DNA of 24,518 bases, from positions 1-24,518 of IMG/VR virus record IMGVR_UViG_3300031521_000342; one strand, 5' to 3'. Shown one piece after another: positions 14,782 to 22,700 of the stretch (positions are counted from its first letter, which is position 1; each line of letters opens with the position of its first letter). Origin of the DNA: a virus. The translations under genes were made by a program, and so were the position numbers. The notes under the pieces were generated by a model. That model worked only from the letters and a program-made list of their open reading frames with translations, made no database searches and was not told the DNA's origin.

Positions 14782-14782
14782 A

Positions 14783-15004
14783 TCATTCTACAATTGAATC
14801 CAATGAATAGCACCCTGAAATTTCTTCGAACCAACCAACGGCACTATGTCCACCTAATATGGTCGCCTTATTACTTACTGTAACTTCAATTACTCCTCCA
14901 AAATCCTTTTTCAATTTCAATTTTGAACCTACAGGGTATTTACCATTGAAATACTCTACCTGATCTTCCAATTCTCTTTGAGATGGTTGTTTTTGCTTTG
15001 CCAT
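14783..15004 (-). CDS. Small hypothetical protein, 73 residues
   Basis: ATG 15004 (MAKQKQPSQRELEDQVEYF) is preferred over an in-frame ATG 14 codons earlier because an A-rich leader typical of Bacteroidota starts lies before it. The C-terminal half has a beta-barrel-like alternation (KLKLKKDFGGVIEVTV) and a glycine turn. It follows the structured region 15050-15142. The function is unknown. Confidence 0.5.
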   Translation of the reverse strand: MAKQKQPSQRELEDQVEYFNGKYPVGSKLKLKKDFGGVIEVTVSNKATILGGHSAVGWFEEISGCYSLDSIVE

Positions 15005-15049
15005 AAAATAATTGTTAAGTTGATATTTAAAATTAAGTTGTTTCAAATT

Positions 15050-15142
15050 AAAAGGAGTCGCTTGTGACCCCGTAAGACTTTCGGCATTCCAAATTCACTA
15101 TCACATAAATTTTAGAGGTTAATGTCTTATTTCACTCCTTTT
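15050..15142 (-). promoter_or_regulatory. Possible structured leader between regulator and small genes
   Basis: AAAAGGAGT (15050-15058) pairs with ACTCCTTTT (15134-15142), and inside it GTCTTA/TAAGAC give a second pairing on the minus strand. The region is non-coding apart from a 14-codon frame ending near the right-hand arm. A structured mRNA leader or attenuator is possible. No known riboswitch or tRNA pattern is present. Confidence 0.35.
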
Positions 15143-15147
15143 TTGGG

Positions 15148-15702
15148 TTATTTCATATTATGCTGATGCCAGTAAGTAACCAGGGCAGCATTATTATGGA
15201 CATTTAATTTTCGAAGCATATTATTGGTATGGTTTTCTACCGTTTTAGGACTGATAAAAAGTTCTTCAGCAATTTCAGTAGTTTTCTTTCCAACGGAAAT
15301 CAAGCGTAGTACTCTTATCTCAGCGTCCGAAATGGCGGTATTTTCTTTCGGTTCACAAGTTTCCTTCCATTCCTTGCATTCACCGGCTAATGGACATTGA
15401 CAAAATTCGAAATGAAATATCCCGTAACTATCGACATCCATTTTATTGTCATGGGCACCCAGGTTGCATTTAATAAATCCACAAACAACCAAAAATTCAT
15501 AGTATGTTTTATTTTTAATGCTCAAAGCATATCGTTTGCAAAGGTTTTTAAATGCTATTGGATAACGTTCACGTATGATTGAAAACATAGATGTCACAAA
15601 ATCACGATGACTTTCAGTTAATATATATGGTATTTCTATAAGTGGACGGACTTCAACTTCACCATCCGGAAGTGCTGTAAATTCAATATTCTTTATTTCC
15701 AT
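15148..15702 (-). CDS. LuxR-type transcription regulator with Cys-rich middle
   Basis: The 184-residue protein ends in a LuxR/FixJ-type helix-turn-helix (about 122-182): ISDAEIRVLRLISVGKKTTE, then IAEELFISPKTVENHTNNML. The middle carries seven cysteines (55, 74, 79, 101, 103, 109, 116) in CGFIKC and CQCPLAGEC contexts that could bind zinc or an iron cofactor. I know this arrangement from Bacteroidota mobile elements. No receiver domain or Asp phosphorylation site is visible. It is the second gene of the leftward early operon, overlapping the first by 20 bases, and is a candidate activator of the late genes. The DNA-binding role is sure; the signal is not. Confidence 0.78.
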   Translation of the reverse strand: MEIKNIEFTALPDGEVEVRPLIEIPYILTESHRDFVTSMFSIIRERYPIAFKNLCKRYALSIKNKTYYEFLVVCGFIKCNLGAHDNKMDVDSYGIFHFEFCQCPLAGECKEWKETCEPKENTAISDAEIRVLRLISVGKKTTEIAEELFISPKTVENHTNNMLRKLNVHNNAALVTYWHQHNMK

Positions 15703-15916
15703 GATTCCCTTTAAATATTGTCACTATTTTTTCAATAGTTTCGATTTGTAGCTGTGAATAATTCTTATTAGTCAACTTATAATGAAATGTACCTCCCTTG
15801 AAGCTACATGCTTCACTAATCAGTTTAATCAACACCCCACGGTTTTTGGTAGTGAGTGATCGATAGTAAGTGATAAACTTCATTATTCGTTTTTTTTCTT
15901 CCTTTTGTAGCTTCAT
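15683..15916 (-). CDS. First gene of the early leftward operon, small basic protein
   Basis: The 77-residue protein is Lys-rich (QKEEKKRIMKFITYYRSLTT), helical, with no known motif. Its ATG lies just behind the palindrome at 15919-15935 and the promoter at 15946-15953, so it is the first gene under repressor control, a usual position for Cro- or antirepressor-like proteins. Similarity to such a protein is not visible, so this is position only. It overlaps the LuxR-type gene by 20 bases. Confidence 0.6.
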   Translation of the reverse strand: MKLQKEEKKRIMKFITYYRSLTTKNRGVLIKLISEACSFKGGTFHYKLTNKNYSQLQIETIEKIVTIFKGNHGNKEY

Positions 15917-15918
15917 TG

Positions 15919-15935
15919 TTAGTAATTATTACTAA
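15919..15935. promoter_or_regulatory. 17-base perfect palindrome, probable operator
   Basis: TTAGTAAT-T-ATTACTAA (8-1-8, perfect) lies three bases upstream of the ATG at 15916 and downstream of the leftward -7 box, so a bound protein would block transcription or translation start. A likely site for the XRE protein or the LuxR-type regulator. Confidence 0.6.
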
Positions 15936-15945
15936 TTTTATAGTG

Positions 15946-15953
15946 CAAAACTA
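15946..15953 (-). promoter_or_regulatory. Leftward early promoter, -7 box TAGTTTTG
   Basis: On the minus strand the complement of 15946-15953 is TAGTTTTG, an exact TAnnTTTG. A TTG (minus strand, near 15975) lies about 20 bases upstream as a -33 element. Transcription would start near 15940, about 24 bases before the first gene. Confidence 0.65.
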
Positions 15954-16008
15954 AACTATATTTTCATAACACACAACTATTTTTGTGTATATTTTTAAAC
16001 TATTTTTG
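15954..16008 (+). promoter_or_regulatory. Rightward promoter boxes in three direct repeats (operators)
   Basis: AACTATTTTTG occurs at 15975-15985 and 15998-16008, with a degenerate copy, AACTATATTTTC, at 15954-15965 (spacing 21 and 23 bases, about two helix turns). The first two contain TATTTTTG, an exact Bacteroidota -7 box; the one at 15978-15985 suits a start about 23 bases before the repressor ATG. Overlapping the first, ACACAA-CTATTT-TTGTGT is an inverted repeat. The copies cover both promoters, as expected for a self-regulating repressor. Confidence 0.6.
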
Positions 16009-16013
16009 AGTGT

Positions 16014-16403
16014 ATGTATAATTTACAGAATATCAAAGCAATAGCCACTAAAAGAAATATGAGTGTCAAGGAGTTGACAAGGCGTGTCAAATCGACTGAG
16101 CAGGGTTTTTACAAATCATTGGAGAATAATTCCATGAATATTAAAACCGTTGCTAAGATTGCAGATGTTTTGGAGGTAAGTATATCGGAATTGATAAGTG
16201 ATAGTAGGTTCAATGTCGGGCAAAATAAAAGTTTAGTTGCATCGCCTGACGCTGAATATGGGAAAGAATCAGAGTTATATAAAATAATGTATCAGCAGCA
16301 AAAAGAGATATCCGATCTGAAAGATGAGAAGATGGATTTGAAATTAGAGCTTGAGAGGACAAAAAACGCCTCTGCACCCGACAGGAGTGCACTCGCCGTG
16401 TAG
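16014..16403 (+). CDS. XRE-family phage repressor with coiled-coil tail
   Basis: This 129-residue protein has an N-terminal helix-turn-helix of the XRE/Cro-CI type at about residues 15-62 (MSVKELTRRVKSTEQGFYKS, IKTVAKIADVLEVSISELI). It has a linker and then a C-terminal coiled coil (about 80-115, rich in Glu/Lys/Leu) that should form dimers. There is no S24-type protease domain, so it is not a RecA-cleaved repressor; another signal must release it. It starts just after the operator repeats and is divergent from the early operon, the classic position of a lysogeny repressor. attP and the integrase lie downstream on the same strand. Confidence 0.8.
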   Translation: MYNLQNIKAIATKRNMSVKELTRRVKSTEQGFYKSLENNSMNIKTVAKIADVLEVSISELISDSRFNVGQNKSLVASPDAEYGKESELYKIMYQQQKEISDLKDEKMDLKLELERTKNASAPDRSALAV

Positions 16404-16568
16404 TCATGTGGATACTTTACCCAAAGGAGCGGATTTTATTTATACTAATTTTTAATATTGTGTATGAATTCACTACAACTTGGTAGACCGTAATATACTG
16501 ATAGACCGTAATAGCCGAAATACACGGTTATACAATCGAATAACAAAGCAGGTTTAACGAAAAATGGA

Positions 16569-16586
16569 GACTCCCTCCAGCTCCAC
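16569..16586 (+). other. attP core identical in form to a tmRNA (ssrA) 3' end
   Basis: The 18 bases fit tRNA-like geometry exactly: GACT ends a T-loop, CCCTC is the 3' arm of a T-stem, CAGCTCC is a 7-base acceptor 3' arm, then A. CAGCTCC pairs with the GGGGCTG start common to tmRNA, including the G3-U70 pair. The host ssrA gene is therefore the likely integration target. Alanine tRNA is an alternative but usually has a different acceptor end. Confidence 0.65.
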
Positions 16587-16597
16587 AAAAACCAATC

Positions 16598-16631
16598 AAA
16601 CGCTTGTTATTCAACAGAATAACGAGCGTTT
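16598..16631 (+). terminator. 15-base hairpin right of the attP core, possible replacement tmRNA terminator
   Basis: AAACGCTTGTTATTC (16598-16612) pairs with GAATAACGAGCGTTT (16617-16631), one G-U pair, loop AACA. The sequence after it (TATAATTT) is only a weak T run. Placed just past the core, it would end the rebuilt tmRNA transcript after integration. Confidence 0.5.
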
Positions 16632-16715
16632 ATAATTTAAAATAACAGTCTATTCCGGTCTATTTTTAGCAATCAATTATATATCAATTACTTATAACCA
16701 CTTTAGCAGACTGTT

Positions 16716-17924
16716 ATGCCACGCAAACAAACAATCATCATATTTCCACACCTGAACGATTACAAGGGTGATTTATCTAAAAAATGGTATGTCGAGTATA
16801 AATGGCGGGTACCAGGAGAAGTTGATCAGCGCAAAGAACGGATTTATCGGGGCCTGTTTGAAGGAACCAGGGCATCACGTTATAAGTTGGCTAAAGAAAT
16901 AATCAAGGACAAAACAGAATGGCTGAAATCAGGCGCATACCTTCAGGGGAATGTAAAGAAGGTATATGCAGATGAACTTCTTTATCGCAATGAAGCTAAA
17001 ATGTACGGTGAAGCTCGTAAGCAGGTAGTTACTACCCGTACTAACCTGAGTGAATATTTGACGGTAATGAAAGAAAAAGTGAATGCTAAAAGTTACGAAA
17101 GTTATGTATCGAAATTGCGAATTTTCAATGCCTGGCTAAAAGTAAACAGGTTGGACGAATTATCCATTGCTAACATAAGTCGGCAGCATATAATCGACTT
17201 TTCAGTATATCTTTCGTCCGAACAAAAACTCAGCCGGTTAACGATAAAAAAGTACATTCAAAACATTCACGGATTCTTTAACTTCGAATTGGATCGTAAT
17301 GCGATTACCGTGAATCCGGCAGAACGTATTCCTGCCATGGGAAAAATAGTCGATTGCGCAGCTGTACCATTCCAGGCTGATGACCGTACCAAACTAAAAG
17401 TAGCAATATCAGTTGCAGATCCACAATTGTGGTTGGCATGCCAGGTGCAATATTATTGTGCCATTCGTCCGGGAACTGAATTGCGGTTAATGAAGTTAAA
17501 GTGGATAGACTTTGAGAATTCTAAGTTCCGGATCCCAAATGTTGAAGCTAAAAATAACAAGTCTGAAATTGTGGATATACCTGATTTTCTTATTGTTGAA
17601 ATGAAATCACAGCAGCTGCACACATACACCGAAAAAAACCTGTTTGTATTCGGAAAATTCGGTCGTCCCGGAACTGAACCATTAGGTAAAAACACACTCC
17701 GGAATAGGTTTAACCGGTACCGTGAAGCGTTGGGAATTTCTCCTGAGCATAAATTCTACAGTTGGAAACATAGCGGGGCAATTTCATTGATTAATGCAGG
17801 AGTACAGCCGTATGATATGAAAAACCATTTAAGGCATGCCAGTTTTGCCACTACCGAAATTTATCTAAAAAAACAAAGTGGAAATGTCAAGAACAACATT
17901 TCCACTCTAACAACCGAAATTTAA
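16716..17924 (+). CDS. int: Tyrosine-type integrase (site-specific recombinase)
   Basis: The 402-residue protein has an N-terminal arm-binding part, a SAM-like core-binding domain (about 110-200) and a catalytic domain. Catalytic residues are the Arg in CAIRPGTELRLMKL, a candidate Lys in VEAKNNKSE, His in LRHASFATTEIY and the nucleophile Tyr of EIYLKKQ. The box that is HxxR in most members reads YSWKHSG here: the usual His is Tyr and the second Arg is Lys, a variation I know from a Bacteroidota subfamily. The gene lies 130 bases from the attP core and shares transcription direction with the repressor. Its stop codon overlaps the stop of the tail gene opposite (TTAA, 17921-17924), and the tail operon terminator lies in its 3' end. 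Confidence 0.92.
   Translation: MPRKQTIIIFPHLNDYKGDLSKKWYVEYKWRVPGEVDQRKERIYRGLFEGTRASRYKLAKEIIKDKTEWLKSGAYLQGNVKKVYADELLYRNEAKMYGEARKQVVTTRTNLSEYLTVMKEKVNAKSYESYVSKLRIFNAWLKVNRLDELSIANISRQHIIDFSVYLSSEQKLSRLTIKKYIQNIHGFFNFELDRNAITVNPAERIPAMGKIVDCAAVPFQADDRTKLKVAISVADPQLWLACQVQYYCAIRPGTELRLMKLKWIDFENSKFRIPNVEAKNNKSEIVDIPDFLIVEMKSQQLHTYTEKNLFVFGKFGRPGTEPLGKNTLRNRFNRYREALGISPEHKFYSWKHSGAISLINAGVQPYDMKNHLRHASFATTEIYLKKQSGNVKNNISTLTTEI
17866..17906 (-). terminator. Tail-operon terminator within the integrase gene
   Basis: AGTGGAAATGT (17877-17887) pairs perfectly with ACATTTCCACT (17896-17906), loop 8. On the minus strand it is followed by TTGTTTTTTTAG, a T run. It therefore ends leftward transcription of the tail genes just inside the opposite gene. 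Confidence 0.82.
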
Positions 17925-19780
17925 TCAAGCATTATATAGCATTTTGCCAATACCGTTTTCTGTGTTCTGGTTCTCTCCCTATCGAGTGATATGGGCATAT
18001 ATTTTAGATTATTGATCATAAATAGATTATTTGCATTTATATCAGGTCCATCAACCAACGTAAAGTTATATTCTTTTGTCGTATCAATTATGACCTTTTG
18101 TTGATAATCTGCAACAACACCTCCTATTCCATTTAATCTCATTGTTTCGGTAGCAACAGGTGTAAAATAGGTGTTTTTCCATGTTTCAAAATCTGAAAAC
18201 CGAACAGCACTTGTGCCGTATGCTCCAAATTCAGAATAAAAATCAACATGCGAAAACGGATAAATCAAATCTACTTTTCCGGCCATTGTCCATGCAGTAT
18301 TTAGCATCTTTATTTTACCGGTATACAATGCCACTTCAAGTTTATTTCCACGACTAACAGATTTAATCCCATTTTCAACCGTATCAACGAATCCCTGTTT
18401 ATCGCCAATAAAATATGAATTACTGCATTTTGGCAGTTGATAAGCGACTTCATTAGTATTCTCAGCTCCGGTAGTAGTATACCATTTTACAGTACGTTTT
18501 TCTACTGTAACTTCTGCCGGTACAATTTTAAGTTCAAGAACCCGATCAATCACATCCCCATACGGACTGAATTTATTAATCAGATTTACATATTGAGTCA
18601 ACGAATTCATAGGGATAGAATACAAATTTACAGTAGGAGTACCAAAAAAATAGTCGTTTTTCAGGGCTTTATCTCTATAAATATATAACTGATCCGTAAA
18701 TTCTCCGCTAACTTTAATAAAGGTGCTTAAGGCCGCAAAATTCTCAAATTCAATGATTTTACATTTCGCAATGGCATCATCACTCAATTGTTGGTATTTA
18801 AAATAGGTTGTATCTGCTACATCATATTTTATTCGTGTAAAGTCAAGTCTTACAGCCTTCGAATCCTGGGAAAAATCACGTTTATAGGGATCTAATACCA
18901 GTTCTGCATTGACAGTCTTTTTATTAGCAAGATTGGAAGATTGATTTTCAATAGAAATAGATTTATCTTTTGAATCAACCAAAAACTCTACATTGAAAAA
19001 TTCTTCTATTGCCTGTTGAAACTCTGTCACCGTCATATCTGGCAAAGCATCTGCATAGTTCAATGAATCAACAGAATTGAGAAGATACATAACTTTCGCC
19101 CTTGGATCATCATTAATTACATTATGCTTCAGTGTATATCCTAATAGTGATGGTAATTTATTGATATAATAAAGCAAATAGGGTTGCATCATGAGTCCAT
19201 TAATACCATTAATTGTTGAAGGGATATTTAAATTTCCCTCGTTAAATGTATATTCATTATAGACTTTGCCGGCAACAAGTACAGGTGTACAAACAAAATT
19301 ATTCATATAATCCGCTTCGCCGTGATATCCTGGATAATTCCCATATCCTAATAAAGATGTTGTTTTCAATGCTCGGTCAAAATCTATTGCTGTTTCAGTT
19401 CCCCAGTCAAGAAACCATATTTTCAACTCGTTTTTAGCAATGTATTTTAACTCTGAATTCCCGGCAATAAATTGAAAGGTAACATCTATATCAGTATTAT
19501 TCGTAATGATAATGGTTCCCGAACGTACTTTCCCATTATCTATTGATTTTGCATCGGCTGTTTTACTGATATCCGTTTTGTTCTGCCTATTCATAAATGA
19601 AAAAGCAATAATATTCTTTGCTTCCAATAGGGATACAGTTATATCAAGCGTATACTCACCATCTGTTGTTATTTCGGGGTTTTCTTCTGTTTCGGTAAAT
19701 GAATAATCATCCGGTAGAAGTATTTCGTGCCATTCAGGTTCTGAAGGTGTCGTTTTAAAATTTACAAAAAATTGAATCAT
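17921..19780 (-). CDS. Tail/baseplate-type structural protein
   Basis: The 619-residue protein lies directly after the tape measure gene (ATGA overlap), the place of the distal tail or tail-associated protein in siphophages. The N-terminal 100 residues are strand-rich and start MIQFFVNFKTTPSEPEWHEI, resembling a distal tail-type domain. The middle (about 140-330) contains LLYYINKLPSLLGYTLKHNV and a helical AIEEFFNVEFLVDSKDKSIS region of the kind that begins a hub protein. The rest is beta-rich. No receptor-binding or enzymatic motif is evident. It is the last gene of the leftward tail operon and converges on the integrase. Confidence 0.7.
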   Translation of the reverse strand: MIQFFVNFKTTPSEPEWHEILLPDDYSFTETEENPEITTDGEYTLDITVSLLEAKNIIAFSFMNRQNKTDISKTADAKSIDNGKVRSGTIIITNNTDIDVTFQFIAGNSELKYIAKNELKIWFLDWGTETAIDFDRALKTTSLLGYGNYPGYHGEADYMNNFVCTPVLVAGKVYNEYTFNEGNLNIPSTINGINGLMMQPYLLYYINKLPSLLGYTLKHNVINDDPRAKVMYLLNSVDSLNYADALPDMTVTEFQQAIEEFFNVEFLVDSKDKSISIENQSSNLANKKTVNAELVLDPYKRDFSQDSKAVRLDFTRIKYDVADTTYFKYQQLSDDAIAKCKIIEFENFAALSTFIKVSGEFTDQLYIYRDKALKNDYFFGTPTVNLYSIPMNSLTQYVNLINKFSPYGDVIDRVLELKIVPAEVTVEKRTVKWYTTTGAENTNEVAYQLPKCSNSYFIGDKQGFVDTVENGIKSVSRGNKLEVALYTGKIKMLNTAWTMAGKVDLIYPFSHVDFYSEFGAYGTSAVRFSDFETWKNTYFTPVATETMRLNGIGGVVADYQQKVIIDTTKEYNFTLVDGPDINANNLFMINNLKYMPISLDRERTRTQKTVLAKCYIMLD

Positions 19781-22700
19781 CCTTTTGCGTTTTTAAGGAG
19801 TTTATTATAATCATCAATTGCTTTTGCAATTCCTGAAGTTCCTGAAATTACATTAACAGACCTTATTCCTTTTTGTATTTCGGCTAATAACGCTGCATTT
19901 ACAGCATTTGATTGTTGCATCGTAGAAACAACTGCGGACATATCCATATTTACAGATTGATTTCCACCGGTAGTTGATTTCATTGCTGAACCTCCAACAT
20001 TACCCAATCCTTGCCGTATTCCAACTGCCCGGGCAATATCATCATTGCTGATCCTTGCCACGGTATTTGTACGCTGGGCATAATCCACCAAATTAAATAT
20101 TTTTCGAATGGGTGTACTTCGTACGGCTTCCTGATTGGCTACAAATTCACCGGCATGGACAATTCCCCTGGGGGCATACTTATCTCCCGGATCAGTAAAA
20201 CCACCGGTCCACAAATTAGCTGTTGCCTGGCGTTGCTGAACTGCAAGTCCTAATTGTGCAGCACCCAAAACGCCTTCGAGAATTTGTAAAGGAACATTTG
20301 GTGCAGATTTCATTACCGCCAATGCAGTATTCGCAATTATTTGTCCAATTGAAATTACAAAATCAATATCAGCGTATTTCTTTTTAATCGCCTTTTTTTC
20401 TTCCTCTATCTGCGATTCCAGGGCAGTGGTGTCCTGTCCTGATTTTTTTGCGGCATCTAATTGTTTTGCATACTTATTATCAACGGCTAACGTTTCGGAT
20501 TCCTGTAACTTCTGAGATATATCACTGGCTTTATTCAAAATATCGGAAATATCCTGAGCCAGTTGTTCTGCTTCTGAAAGTTTTATCTTTGCAACAGCTT
20601 TCTGATAATCTTTTTCAAGTTTTAATTTCTCATCATTAGTTTTTGAAATATCCGCCATCTCAAGTTCATGATCTTTTTTTAATCTATCGAGATCGTCTTT
20701 GAATTCTTTTCGTTTATCTTTATTTGTACCAATGCCGTATTTCTTTTCAATTTCCTCAATTTCCTTCCTGATCTCTTTCTTATCCGCTAAACTTTGACGA
20801 TAGATTTTCTTTTCGGCTTCCGTTAATCCTTTTTCGGCTTCCTCAATGGCTTTATTGGCAGCAATAGTAGCCGCAAGTCTTTCTTCATCCGATTTATATT
20901 TGAAATTCTTTATCTCGTTGGCATTTTCTTTAGCAGTATCTACCCGCAAATCGCCCAACACTTTATCATGTGCCAGGATTTTATTATCATATTTTTTTTG
21001 GTCAATTAATCCATCTTCCAACTGTTGATTTAATAACCCTCTTTCCTGATTGTCATACAGGACTATTGCATTAAGCCGTTCATCCTGCAATTCTTTCATC
21101 GCTTTCAGGCTTATTTTTTCGGCATCATCCTGAAGTTTCAAGTCTATAGTAGAAATTTGTTCTTTATAGTCCAGATATTCCTTACTTCCTTTTTCATAAA
21201 TAGACATTTTCCAGGTTAATGATTCTCGAGCTATATTCACCAGGTTCTTTTGATAGATTTCTTCACTATCCAAATTATCCAAGTGTCGTTTTTCGAATTT
21301 TATTTTCTCTTTTATAATCCATTTATCAACAGCAGCCAGTTCATCTTTATGATCTGAAGCATCTGGAGGGGGTACGTTACTATTATCACTACTACTCGAT
21401 GATTCTACTGCTACGGCTTTTGGTTTTGTTCCAAATTTTAATTCTGCCTTTTTATTTATATCATTAAATATATTCTGAGCATACAAACCTAAATCTAATA
21501 ATTTTTTAAGTTCGTTTTCAGTTTCTTCGTACGTTATTGTCCCGCCGATTGATTTTGTAGTAGTCTTATCAAAAACTTTGGCGAATTGTTTATTCAAAGC
21601 TGCAGCACCTTTTCCCGATTCAATAACCGGTTCAATTTGCGCATAAATTTTCATAGAATTATAACTATCCTTGCCGTATTTTTCATCAAGGAGTTTTTTC
21701 ATTTTTTCTTTCAATTCCCCTTGTGTTTTAGCTAAGTCATCTGCTGCTACTTTTGTTGAATCAGCCAATGCACGAGCTTTAGCCGATTTTACAGCCTCGT
21801 CGGTTATTGTTTTATAAGCCAGGGCGACATTATTCAAAGCATTCTTTTCATCTCCCAATCCTTTTAAATATTGACCATACTTTGTCATAATTGCATCCTT
21901 AGCGGTCTGATATTCTTCAGTTCCTTTTTTTGCAATTTTCAAACGATTAAAAAGAATGTCAATCTGTACTCGTTCTGAAGAAATAGCATCTTCGGCAGAA
22001 CGAAAACTTTCATTTAATTTCTCATGTGCTTTTTGAGCATCCGTTTGAGCCGTTGTCATTTTGTAAAATAAAACTATAACTGCTGCAATAGCGACTCCCA
22101 TGGCAACATAAGGGTTTGTAAGTAATGTTTTGAAAAACTGAACTGTTTTACTATTAGCAATAGTTGTAGCTTCGGATACCAACTTTGTCCACAATACGTT
22201 TACCATCATAGCCACCGTGTTGGTAACATATGCCAACGTAAGTAATCCTACAGCAGATATAAGTCCAATTGCCAATGCGGGATATTTGACAAAAACTTTA
22301 ATCAATGCAACACCTGTATTCGTAATAGCAAGCATGGCAGGTTCCAGGTTCTCAACCAATGCCATCCCGGCTTCATTATAATTATTCTTTGCCTGTTTTA
22401 ATTTAGCGGATGTAGTTTCGGTATTTATCGCGGCTTGTTTTTCGGCAACTGTAGTACCGGTAATCGCTTTGGTAAGTTTATCATATGAATCAACATTATC
22501 CAGTAAGATCATGCCGGCAGTGATATTTTCAATACCAAATACCTTCTGCATATAGGCATCTTTATTTAATGCCTTCGTTTTATCAGCTAACCTGGCATTT
22601 ATTTCTATTATTGCATCACGCATATTGAAAGCGCCACTCACGTAACCTACTCCGGCTTCTTTCATTTTAAGCAATGCACCACGGAGTTTTGTTCCGGCTT

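Larger units (their letters stand above)
16404..16715 (+). other. attP region between repressor and integrase
   Basis: The 312-base gap has no gene. Left of the core there are two direct copies of TAGACCGTAATA (16484-16495, 16502-16513; 18-base spacing). To the right there are GTCTATT copies at 16648-16654 and 16658-16664 in inverted orientation, giving TAGAC-type arm sites on both sides. In the middle lies GACTCCCTCCAGCTCCAC (16569-16586), the same as a tmRNA 3' end. A 15-base hairpin (16598-16631) follows. The arrangement of core with arm-type repeats and an adjacent tyrosine integrase supports an attachment site. Confidence 0.72.

Noticed and set aside
15050-15142. tRNA-like gene
   Set aside because: The arms pair, but there is no TTCRANNC T-loop, no D-arm or anticodon arm of normal form.
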